From Flavobacteriales bacterium (GTDB lineage Bacteria; Bacteroidota; Bacteroidia; NS11-12g; UBA955): DNA of 34,625 bases. Below are positions 24,906-33,026 of this stretch, piece by piece. The stretch covers positions 1-34,625 of the forward strand of contig NSIM01000017.1 in the NCBI GenBank assembly GCA_002737705.1, read 5' to 3'. The notes under the pieces are model-generated. The model was not told the origin of the DNA, made no database searches, and saw only the letters and a program-made list of their open reading frames with translations. The translations under genes and the position numbers were made by a program. Position 1 is the stretch's first letter. The number at the start of each line of letters is the position of its first letter.

Positions 24906-27128
24906 ATGTTCACTATACACAAAACACAATTCGACACCGGCGATGGTAAATTCATCGAAATCGAAACCGGAAAACTTGCGCGACAGGCCCATGGCAGTTG
25001 CGTGGTAAAAGTAGGTAAAACAATGATCCTCGCGACTGTTGTATCGAGTAATGACGCAAAAGAAGGCATTGATTTTTTGCCTTTGAGTGTTGACTACCAG
25101 GAAAAATTTGCTGCCGTTGGCAGAATACCGGGTAGTTTTTTGCGCCGCGAGGCGCGTTTATCCGACTATGAAATCACAATCTGCCGCTTGGTAGACCGTT
25201 GTTTGCGTCCTTTGTTCCCAGAAGACTATCATGCCGACACGCAAGTGATGTTAACGTTGATTTCTTCTGATGAAAACATTCTCCCAGACAGTTATGTGGG
25301 ATTGGCCGCTTCGATGGCCTTGATGTTGAGCGATATTCCTTTTTTGGGTCCTATATCTGAAGTTCGTTTGGGAAGAATCAATGGGGAATTTGTTATCAAC
25401 CCAACAAAATCTGAATTGGCTGAGTCTGATATTGATTTGTTGGTGGGTGGAACGGCAGATGACCTAAATATGGTAGAGGGTGCAATGAATGAATTGTCTG
25501 AAGACGACTTTCTAAAAGCCCTTCAATTTGGCCATGATGTCATTAAATTACAATGTGCTGAACAATGGAAGTTGCTCGAACAAATGGGCGGGCGTAAACC
25601 AACACGTACATACAATCACGAAGACAATGATGCTGATTTGCGTATTCGTGTGATTGACGAAACTTCTTCTGCGATTCGAAAAGTTGCCGAAAGTGGTGTT
25701 TCAAAAAAAGATAGAACCGAAGGATTTAAATCTATCATTGGGGAGTATGTTAAACAGTTTGCTGGGCATGTAGAAGAAAATCGCTTGATTCGCTTGTCGA
25801 AAAAATACTTTCACGAAGCCGAATACAACCAAATGCGCGAGATGATCTTAGACAGCAGTCGCCGTCTCGACGGTCGAACTACAACCCAGGTTCGTCCAAT
25901 TTATACCGAAGTAGATTACTTACCAGCAGCCCATGGTTCTGCCATCTTTACCCGCGGTGAGACCCAATCATTAACCAGTATCACTCTGGGCGGAAAACTT
26001 GACGAGCAATTGTTAGACTCTCCCATGCTGCACGGTCGTGGTCGATTGATGTTACACTATAATTTCCCGGGTTTTTCTACCGGTGAAGTAAGGCCAAATC
26101 GTGGCCCTGGACGCCGTGAAATTGGTCATGGAAACTTGGCTTTACGTGGTTTAAAAGCCATGTTACCAAGTGATGTTCCTTATGTGATCCGTATCGTGAG
26201 TGATGTGTTAGAATCGAATGGATCCTCAAGTATGGCAACTGTTTGTGCTGGTTCGATGGCACTCATGGATTCGGGTATCCAATTGAACAAACCCGTAAGT
26301 GGAATTGCGATGGGATTAATTACAAATGAAGCAGGAAAATACGTTGTTTTGTCTGATATTTTGGGAGATGAAGATCATTTGGGAGACATGGATTTTAAGG
26401 TAGTGGGTACCCAAGATGGTATTACCGCATGCCAAATGGACATTAAAATAAATGGTTTAAAATGGGAAATGGTGTCTCAAGCTTTGGGACAAGCGAAAGA
26501 AGGTCGTCTACACATTTTAAACGAAATGTCTAAAACCATTACCGCTCCAAACACAGAACTCAAGCCACATACTCCCCGTATTGAAATGATTGTCATTGAC
26601 AAGGAATTCATTGGAGCAGTGATTGGGCCTGGAGGAAAAATTATTCAAGACATTCAAGCGCGAACAGGAACGACCATTTCTATTGAAGAGAGAGAAGGCA
26701 AAGGATATGTAGAAATAATGAGCAACGATGGCGATAGCATGGCAGCAGCAGTTGCTATTGTAAATGGCATCGTTGCAATTCCTGAAGTGGGCGGAACCTA
26801 TACTGGAAAAGTAAAAACCATTACTGAATTTGGCGCTTTTGTAGAATTTATGCCTGGAAAAGACGGCTTGTTACACATCAGCGAAATCTCTTACGAGCGT
26901 GTTTCTTCAATGGAAGGCGTGTTTAACGAAGGAGATGAAGTTACTGTTCAATTGGTAGAAGTAGATCAGCGTTCAGGCAAGTTCCGTTTGAGCATGAAGT
27001 CGTTGACCCCAAAGCCAGAAGGATATGTTGAGCGCGAGCGTGCTCCCCGTCCTGAAGGTGGCAGGGGTGGTCGCGATGGTGGCCGTGGTGGCCGCGACGG
27101 AGGTCGTGACAACCGCAACCGTCGTTAA
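24906..27128 (+). CDS. pnp: Polyribonucleotide nucleotidyltransferase (PNPase) with RGG tail
   Basis: PNPase is the trimeric 3'-5' phosphorolytic exoribonuclease of mRNA decay. The ATG at 24906 gives 740 aa; the frame is open further upstream but through the rpsO terminator. The two RNase PH domains are recognisable: RPLFPEDYHADTQVMLTLIS near 99-118 and the second-core catalytic region SDILGDEDHLGDMDFKVVGT near 484-503. A KH domain follows near 555-615 (GAVIGPGGKIIQDIQARTGT), and an S1 domain near 628-695 (YTGKVKTITEFGAFVEFMPG). The last 30 or so residues are a GGRGGRDGG-type Arg/Gly-rich tail, absent from the E. coli enzyme and likely an extra RNA-contact region. No TAnnTTTG element is seen between the terminator and the start. 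Confidence 0.97.
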   Translation: MFTIHKTQFDTGDGKFIEIETGKLARQAHGSCVVKVGKTMILATVVSSNDAKEGIDFLPLSVDYQEKFAAVGRIPGSFLRREARLSDYEITICRLVDRCLRPLFPEDYHADTQVMLTLISSDENILPDSYVGLAASMALMLSDIPFLGPISEVRLGRINGEFVINPTKSELAESDIDLLVGGTADDLNMVEGAMNELSEDDFLKALQFGHDVIKLQCAEQWKLLEQMGGRKPTRTYNHEDNDADLRIRVIDETSSAIRKVAESGVSKKDRTEGFKSIIGEYVKQFAGHVEENRLIRLSKKYFHEAEYNQMREMILDSSRRLDGRTTTQVRPIYTEVDYLPAAHGSAIFTRGETQSLTSITLGGKLDEQLLDSPMLHGRGRLMLHYNFPGFSTGEVRPNRGPGRREIGHGNLALRGLKAMLPSDVPYVIRIVSDVLESNGSSSMATVCAGSMALMDSGIQLNKPVSGIAMGLITNEAGKYVVLSDILGDEDHLGDMDFKVVGTQDGITACQMDIKINGLKWEMVSQALGQAKEGRLHILNEMSKTITAPNTELKPHTPRIEMIVIDKEFIGAVIGPGGKIIQDIQARTGTTISIEEREGKGYVEIMSNDGDSMAAAVAIVNGIVAIPEVGGTYTGKVKTITEFGAFVEFMPGKDGLLHISEISYERVSSMEGVFNEGDEVTVQLVEVDQRSGKFRLSMKSLTPKPEGYVERERAPRPEGGRGGRDGGRGGRDGGRDNRNRR

Positions 27129-27163
27129 TTCTACTGGTTCACAGTTTTAACTATTATACATTG

Positions 27164-27190
27164 AAAAAGGGAGGCTTCGCCTCCCTTTTT
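27164..27190. terminator. Bidirectional terminator between pnp and the GT39-like gene
   Basis: AAAAAGGGAGGC and GCCTCCCTTTTT form a perfect 12-bp stem with a TTC loop, T-rich on both strands. It ends pnp 35 nt after its stop. On the minus strand it lies inside the last codons of the GT39-like frame, upstream of that frame's TAA. Confidence 0.92.
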
Positions 27191-28165
27191 TTGTTGGAAT
27201 CCATGGCAGTACTATTGGAAATAAAGAGAATAACAGTACTTCCAATAGCTATTAATCCAACCTCGTATTTACGCGAGCCGTTTAAACTTTGCAACTGCAA
27301 AGAAATGCAGTGAAGAAACAATAACAATCCTAGCCAAGAAAACAAATATTCAGGGATTTGATAGTGCAAATAACCCCCATTGCCCAAAATTCCAAAACAC
27401 TTAGCACCGGCAAGAAAAAACAAATGCGTAAAAAACAATGTAGCAAATGAGTAATCCTTCTTTACTTGGGCACCTTTGCTGACCGCACTATTTTTCAAAA
27501 ATCCTCGATATAATAACAACAGGCAAAAACCGATAAAAACGAAAACTTGGATAACGTTCACAACTGGTAAACTATCAAATTGAAATGGCTGTATAACATC
27601 CTTCAATTTTTCTGCATTCAATAAACTTTTTTCTGCGTTACTATAGTTGAAGGCAAATCGCAAGTATTGGACATAACCTTGTAAAGAGTCGTTCTTCAGT
27701 AATACAATCAAATGGAGAAGCCATGGACAAACCAATCCCACAAACCAAAAACCGATGTCTTTTCGTTTTAAATACAGCAACCAAACCATGATTACTGGAG
27801 TGAAAAGAATAAAAGGTTCTTTAATCAAAATAGTTGTTCCAATTAACAGGCCTGAAACAATGAGTAGAAATCTCCTATGCCATGTTTCTTGTAAATGATA
27901 GCCCACCCAAAAGAATGTAGCCTGATATAAAAGAACAAATCCACCAATAAATAGATAGGAACCTATTTCCTCGGTGTATCCACCGACAAAAAAGGCCGGC
28001 CAGAAAAACAGTATATTACGTAAACTGAATAATAAAAAAAGAACTGCGCATATTCCCATCAGGAAGTGGGATACAATCAAATTATAAAATAATCTACCTA
28101 ATGTAACTAGCAATATTGCGAGGCAAATACTTTGTATTATCCAAGAGCCTGTAATACTACTAAAT

Positions 28166-28173
28166 GGGGGGGG
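28166..28173. repeat. Homopolymer of eight G (C8 on the minus strand)
   Basis: This run of eight G on the plus strand sits exactly at the frameshift of the GT39-like gene. One base fewer restores the reading frame. Such tracts are prone both to slipped-strand mutation in cells and to sequencing or assembly error. Confidence 0.9.
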
Positions 28174-28374
28174 TAAAATACGTCAAATAGAAAATTCCCG
28201 GAGCCTTGTTGTCATATACATCAGTATATAATCTTTGACCCAATTTCATTTGATGAACAATTGCATCGAAACAACCCATATCACCATCTAATGCAGCACC
28301 AAAGTAATGAGAAGATACGGAGAGAAACAGTCCTCCTAATAATGTCAAGATCAATAACTTTTTCAATTGAACCA

Positions 28375-29580
28375 TCAATTCCGAACCGTTTTAAGCATTT
28401 TTAATAGCACCAATCCCCACAAATAAATACAAGGGAACGCTTTCAGCTGCGCTGTTTCCACTATCCATATCCTCAACCCTGGGGGATAGATATCTGTAGG
28501 TCCCAAAATGGTAAAGACCATCAGCATCAAAAAGCCCAGGAGGTACCACTTATTTCTCAGTCCAAAAAGGGCAATTGGTGATTTTGACATCTCTTCAGAG
28601 GAACCTAAAGCAATTGGGGTTGGATGAAACAACACCAACAGCGCCCCCCCAACGGCAATCACATAGGTGGCAGATTCGGCCATGTGGTTAAAAACAACCA
28701 TCCACAATAACCAACTTCCTGCATAGACCATGCGCATTGATTTTTTGGTCTGCATTGTTCTCCAAAAAAGCAGTGGGAGCAATTGGATAAACAATCCCAA
28801 AAACAATACGGTATTCTTTTCGGGCACAAGATGAAACCACTGTTTTATCCAGGCCATCATCGACAACTTAACAAAATGTGCGTGGTCATTGGCCAATAAG
28901 TCAAACAAATTATGGTACTGCAATTGAATATATTGCCATCCTACGATAGGTATTGGTAAAAAAACCAAGGCTGCCAATACCACCAACCCTGGGATAAAAG
29001 ACCGCCGAATTGCATTGGGATACAAGGCCAAAACCACGAAGAATACAAGACCAAAGAGTTTTATAAATACCGTGAGCCAAATCCAAATCATTGCTTTTGC
29101 ATAATGTTGCCTTTCTAGTGACGCCAAAGCCATGAAAAACAAACCCAATAACAATCCATTGCTTTGGCTGTTCAAGGAACTTGTTATAGCTTCTAAGAGC
29201 AAAACAATGCCAATCCAGGGTTTGTGTTTTGGGCTTATTCCTCCTATTTGAAACAATGCCCAAAGTGGAAATAATAGGTTAAGTGCTGTCCACAAAGGAT
29301 ATCCCAAAAAATCAGGAACGGCGGAAAATGGAGCAAAAAGCACAGCAAATGTGGGGGTGTATTTAAAAACATCGTATTGGTCGAGGGGATACGCAGCATA
29401 TAAGTTTTCACCGTGAATCAGGTGCCAAAATGAATTTTTGAAAATAATATAATTGTTGTAGTGAGAATAATGGCCTCCTGTATGAAACAAGTCCCCCCAG
29501 GGCAGGATGAGATTTCGGCCAACAACAAAAATTATTGCCAATACATAAAGAACGATGACAAGATTTTTTGTTTTTCCCAT
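28375..29580 (-). CDS. GT87-like (DUF2029) polyprenyl-phosphate-sugar-dependent glycosyltransferase
   Basis: This integral-membrane protein of about 401 aa begins at ATG 29580; an in-frame TTG at 29616 lies inside the promoter element and I reject it. The family marks are an N-terminal helix followed by a periplasmic loop with Asp (LPWGDLFHTGGHYSHYNN) and the conserved GENLYAAYP...KYTPTFAVLFAPFS block (near 57-90), typical of GT87/DUF2029 mannosyltransferase-like GT-C enzymes. About nine to ten hydrophobic helices follow. It should transfer sugars from polyprenyl-phosphate donors to an envelope glycan or lipid; donor and acceptor are unknown. It overlaps the GT39-like gene by one base, so the two probably act in one pathway. 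Confidence 0.83.
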   Translation of the reverse strand: MGKTKNLVIVLYVLAIIFVVGRNLILPWGDLFHTGGHYSHYNNYIIFKNSFWHLIHGENLYAAYPLDQYDVFKYTPTFAVLFAPFSAVPDFLGYPLWTALNLLFPLWALFQIGGISPKHKPWIGIVLLLEAITSSLNSQSNGLLLGLFFMALASLERQHYAKAMIWIWLTVFIKLFGLVFFVVLALYPNAIRRSFIPGLVVLAALVFLPIPIVGWQYIQLQYHNLFDLLANDHAHFVKLSMMAWIKQWFHLVPEKNTVLFLGLFIQLLPLLFWRTMQTKKSMRMVYAGSWLLWMVVFNHMAESATYVIAVGGALLVLFHPTPIALGSSEEMSKSPIALFGLRNKWYLLGFLMLMVFTILGPTDIYPPGLRIWIVETAQLKAFPCIYLWGLVLLKMLKTVRN

Positions 29581-29613
29581 TGGCGAAGGATTGTAAAATT
29601 TGATTCCTACAAA

Positions 29614-29621
29614 CAAATGTA
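29614..29621 (-). promoter_or_regulatory. TAnnTTTG promoter element for the GT87-GT39 pair
   Basis: The minus strand reads TACATTTG, 33 nt before the ATG at 29580 and just after the terminator of the upstream OmpA-family operon. It fits independent transcription of the glycosyltransferase pair. Confidence 0.5.
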
Positions 29622-29633
29622 TGATAAATAAAA

Positions 29634-29657
29634 AAAGGGGCCATTATTGGCCCCTTT
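29634..29657 (-). terminator. Rho-independent terminator of the adhesin-porP-ompA operon
   Basis: A 10-bp stem, AAAGGGGCCA/TGGCCCCTTT, with a 4-nt loop (29644-29647) is followed on the minus strand by a T-rich run. It begins 17 nt after the stop of the OmpA-family gene. Confidence 0.88.
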
Positions 29658-29674
29658 ATCACCAGCAATTTTTA

Positions 29675-32600
29675 TTATTTAACACGAACACCATTCTGGA
29701 ACCCCACCACAAAAGCCGTAGGATAACCGAGGGAACGAAGACGCGTTTTTTCACCAATGGCATCCCCAACAGAGGAAAACACCTTGTCTGTACAGTACTT
29801 GAAATAGCCATTCTGTTCATATTCAAGAACTGGCCCTACACCCTCACCAATAAAAGAAGTGCCGATATTAGATTTTGTTGATACCTGAAATTGAACCCTA
29901 TATTCAATTGGGCCATTTGAATTATCCGTAGGCATTTGGCTTATAGGAGACTTTGCAGTTGTGCCGTTTGTAGTGGATGGAGAACGGGATATTTCGGCTT
30001 GGGTGGATGTATTGTTTTTTACTGCTGGAGACCCAGTTTTATTTTGCGTTACCGGAATGGGCATTCTGGCCGGAGGGGGTATTTTGAAATCAGCCACCTT
30101 AACAGTTGAAATTGGCTCGTCAACAGGGGCATCTGTCACCTTTTTCATTGCAGGAATGGGCATTCTCGAGGGTTTCGGTATAGAAATAGCAGGAACATTG
30201 TTGTTTTGTCGTGAACCCACACTAGAATTTTTGGGTTTCTCATCGGGTGTAATGGTTTCGACCGGAGGATCAGTTATGGTTTGTCCTATTAAACATGCTG
30301 GAGCTTCTAACTTATCAGAAATGCCATCATTGTCAGAATCTGTATCGAGATAATCGGGTTTTCCATCATTGTCGCTGTCAATAGGCAGCTCAGTTTTGCC
30401 CCGTTCAAGTTCGTCAGAAATGGTGTCTCCATCACTGTCAAGATCAAGAAAATTCGGTTTTCCGTCATTGTCAATATCGTTTCGTCCTTCGGTTTTATCT
30501 TCTATTCCATCGCCGTCAGAATCAAGATCTAGATAATTGGCGACTCCATCTTGGTCAAAATCGTTTGGACCTTCAACTTTGTCTACTATACCATCATTGT
30601 CAGAATCAGCGTCCCAACAATCGGGTATACCATCTTTATCAGAATCTTTCACACCTTCTACTTTATCTTCAATGCCATCATTGTCTGAGTCAAAATCGAC
30701 ATAATTGGGCAAACCATCCTTGTCATTGTCTTTAACACTTTCAATACCGTCTGAAATTCCGTCATTGTCAGAGTCACGATCCAAAAAATTGGGTTTGCCA
30801 TCTTTATCAGTGTCATTTCTGCCCTCTGCTGCATCAGGAATGCCATCATTGTCTGAATCGGTATCAAGATAATCTGGAATGCCATCTCCATCGGCATCGC
30901 CACAAATCTTAGAATTCTGAGCAATATCGGCATCGGCAGCATCTACCTTAAACTCAACAACTGGTTTAACTTGTGGCAGTAAGGAAGCTGCACTGTCACG
31001 GGTAGGTTCTGTATTGCAAGGCAATATAGTACGAATAATAAATTCTGTTCTGCGGTTTAGGGCATGTTCGGCTTCGGTACACAAAACGCCATCCTTGCAT
31101 TTGTTTTTCAATTGAGATTCTCCATAGCCTAAAAAAGTAATACGCAATGGATTGGCGCCCCGTGATATGGCATATTTATAGGCCGCTTGTGCACGATTTT
31201 TGGACAATCCAAGGTTGATGACTTCACTGGATTTTGAATCGGTATGTGAGCCCAACTCTATGCTTAATCCCGGATTATCTTGCATAATAGCCACCAATTT
31301 GTCCAATTCTTTTTTACTGTCTTCTAAAATTTCAAACTTGGCTGTTGAATAATGCAGGGTATTGATATCAAACAATTCCCCCAAATCATCACCCACCTTA
31401 TAGGCTTCTGCTTTCAAGACAATTTTTCGTGTTCCATCCGCCAAATAAATTATACTATCGGCACTTGCATATCGATACCCACAAGGGTGAGAAGTAACTT
31501 GTAAATTTAGATTTGGGTCGTTGGAAATAATGCCAGAAAATACATGGGCGCCTTTGGCGTCTGTCTGTCCTTTTACAGCAATTACCATGTCATTTAGATC
31601 ATCAATCGCCACTTCAGAATTCGCTATTCCCAGACCTGTTTCGGCATCGAAAACCTCGACAATTACATCACCATCTTTGGGTTTTTCACCTTCTTCGCTT
31701 GCGATAGTCTCGTCAGGAATACCCAACCAACGGAAGTAAAAGAGATCGTCATTAGAACCACCAACATTTCGATTTGAGGTGAGCGTACCCCATGCATCTC
31801 GATCGTGAATTTGCACTGCAAAATCGTCGTGTGATGAATTAATCGGACGGCCCGCATTGGTAACACTGTTGGTATTGGCATTCACATAAAACACATCCAA
31901 ACCACCATAACCCAAATGACCTTCTGAGGAGAAATAAAATTGGCCTGAATCGCTGAAATTGGGAAAATTGTCTCGCAATGCGGTATTGATATCAGCACCC
32001 ATATTCTTGGCTTCACCTATGGCAATTCCATTTTCATCACTTTTAGTAATGGCTGCCTCATAAAGGTCCGACTTGCCAAATCCACCGGGCATGTCAGACG
32101 CAAACACCACCTTCGAACCATCGAGAGAAATCACCAAATCGGCAACGGAATATTCAGTATTATTGAGCTGAAAAGGAATCTCAAGCCACTCTTTGGTCAG
32201 GGAGTTCTGCCTCATGGCAAATATTTGCAATACCCTTTCATTTTTTGTATTTTTGGTTTTTGCAGATCGCGTAATGTAAATGAATCCATTATTAGGATCC
32301 ACACAACTAACATGTTGGTGTAAATTTTTTCTATTGTTGGTTAACCCCATCGCCAACCCCATAAATGTATCGCTGTATTTGGCTTGGTAAATTTGATAAT
32401 AGGGTAGCTGTTGCCATGCAGAAATTGATTTCAGTAAACCTGATTCTCGCTGGGAAGAAAAATAGGCATTGCCTTTTTTGTCTGGAACCAAAGCATACTC
32501 TCCAAGCAAAGAATTGGTACCGAAAGGTTTAATGGCGTATAGCGTTGAAAAGTCAGTTTCCTCTAAATAATTTTCAGTGTCTTTATTTTTGTCAATAAAC

Positions 32601-33016
32601 TCTTGGCTAAGCTCATTAAAAAACGGCTGATTCAGGTATTCTGTTGACTTTAACAACCACAACAAACTATCTGACAAGGTATAATTTTCTATTTTTCTGG
32701 CAACCAATGCATAACAGAGCCTGTCCCAATTGTCAACCTGCGCGGCATACTTAGAAAACAAGTCTGAATAGGCCTCAAAGGCCAGTTCATTGTATTCAGA
32801 TTGCGAAAAAGAGAAAGCCAATATCCGTTGATTGGGGTAATCGGGTGTCTTGGCAATGGCTTTGGACTTGTTCTGTTTGATAATACTGGCATAATTATAT
32901 GTATATAAATCATTTGCCAGCTTTTTTTGTGCCACTGCATTGTTCAATGCCCCCCCCAAAAAAAGGGTGATAGACAGTATAAACTTGAATACTTTCATTT
33001 TTTCTTTTTTTATCAT
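29675..33016 (-). CDS. Large OmpA-family envelope protein with PD40, TSP3 and SPOR-like parts
   Basis: This protein is about 1113 aa from ATG 33016; ATG 32998 gives the tidier signal peptide (MKVFKFILSITLFLGGALNNAVAQ) and is equally possible. In order: a TPR-like helical region (about 25-160), WD40-like PD40 repeats (VVFASDMPGGFGKSDLYEA, FYFSSEGHLGYGGLDVFYV; about 180-440), a carboxypeptidase-regulatory-like beta-domain (about 450-540), and an OmpA peptidoglycan-binding domain (GSHTDSKSSEVINLGLSKNR, about 560-680). Then come about nine thrombospondin type 3 repeats (DSDNDGIPD pattern, about 705-905), a Pro/Thr/Ser linker with two RMPIP motifs, and a C-terminal SPOR-like domain (about 1038-1113). 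It probably tethers the neighbouring T9SS adhesin/PorP system to the cell wall. It is the last gene of that operon. Confidence 0.88.
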   Translation of the reverse strand: MIKKEKMKVFKFILSITLFLGGALNNAVAQKKLANDLYTYNYASIIKQNKSKAIAKTPDYPNQRILAFSFSQSEYNELAFEAYSDLFSKYAAQVDNWDRLCYALVARKIENYTLSDSLLWLLKSTEYLNQPFFNELSQEFIDKNKDTENYLEETDFSTLYAIKPFGTNSLLGEYALVPDKKGNAYFSSQRESGLLKSISAWQQLPYYQIYQAKYSDTFMGLAMGLTNNRKNLHQHVSCVDPNNGFIYITRSAKTKNTKNERVLQIFAMRQNSLTKEWLEIPFQLNNTEYSVADLVISLDGSKVVFASDMPGGFGKSDLYEAAITKSDENGIAIGEAKNMGADINTALRDNFPNFSDSGQFYFSSEGHLGYGGLDVFYVNANTNSVTNAGRPINSSHDDFAVQIHDRDAWGTLTSNRNVGGSNDDLFYFRWLGIPDETIASEEGEKPKDGDVIVEVFDAETGLGIANSEVAIDDLNDMVIAVKGQTDAKGAHVFSGIISNDPNLNLQVTSHPCGYRYASADSIIYLADGTRKIVLKAEAYKVGDDLGELFDINTLHYSTAKFEILEDSKKELDKLVAIMQDNPGLSIELGSHTDSKSSEVINLGLSKNRAQAAYKYAISRGANPLRITFLGYGESQLKNKCKDGVLCTEAEHALNRRTEFIIRTILPCNTEPTRDSAASLLPQVKPVVEFKVDAADADIAQNSKICGDADGDGIPDYLDTDSDNDGIPDAAEGRNDTDKDGKPNFLDRDSDNDGISDGIESVKDNDKDGLPNYVDFDSDNDGIEDKVEGVKDSDKDGIPDCWDADSDNDGIVDKVEGPNDFDQDGVANYLDLDSDGDGIEDKTEGRNDIDNDGKPNFLDLDSDGDTISDELERGKTELPIDSDNDGKPDYLDTDSDNDGISDKLEAPACLIGQTITDPPVETITPDEKPKNSSVGSRQNNNVPAISIPKPSRMPIPAMKKVTDAPVDEPISTVKVADFKIPPPARMPIPVTQNKTGSPAVKNNTSTQAEISRSPSTTNGTTAKSPISQMPTDNSNGPIEYRVQFQVSTKSNIGTSFIGEGVGPVLEYEQNGYFKYCTDKVFSSVGDAIGEKTRLRSLGYPTAFVVGFQNGVRVK
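30310..30890 (-). repeat. Thrombospondin type 3 tandem repeats in the OmpA-family gene
   Basis: Near-periodic coding repeats of the form DSDNDGI.D..EG..D.DKDG.PN.LD encode about nine calcium-binding-type segments. The DNA shows recurring words such as TCTGACAATGATGG on the coding strand with many silent differences, so the array is diverged rather than recently amplified. Confidence 0.85.
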
Positions 33017-33026
33017 TGTGTGTCGG

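Larger units (their letters stand above)
27154..28375 (-). pseudogene. GT39-like membrane glycosyltransferase, frameshifted in a C8 tract
   Basis: The N-terminal frame (28375-28160, 71 aa) has a hydrophobic signal-anchor followed by a segment typical of GT-C glycosyltransferases of the GT39/ArnT type: DGDMGCFDAIVHQMKLGQRL then YTDVYDNKAPGIFYL. It hits TAG just after a run of eight C on the minus strand (28166-28173). A second frame carries the rest with eight or more transmembrane helices (27154 to about 28165). Removing one C joins them without any stop, giving 406 aa. The intact protein would transfer a sugar from a polyprenyl-phosphate donor. The upstream GT87-like gene overlaps its start by one base (TGATG). 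The C-terminal codons lie inside a terminator hairpin. The break may be a sequencing error, true decay or phase variation. Confidence 0.8.

Noticed and set aside
30658-30942. Open frame overlapping the TSP3 array in another frame
   Set aside because: It is a shadow created by the periodic Asp/Asn/Gly codons of the TSP3 repeats in the real OmpA-family frame.
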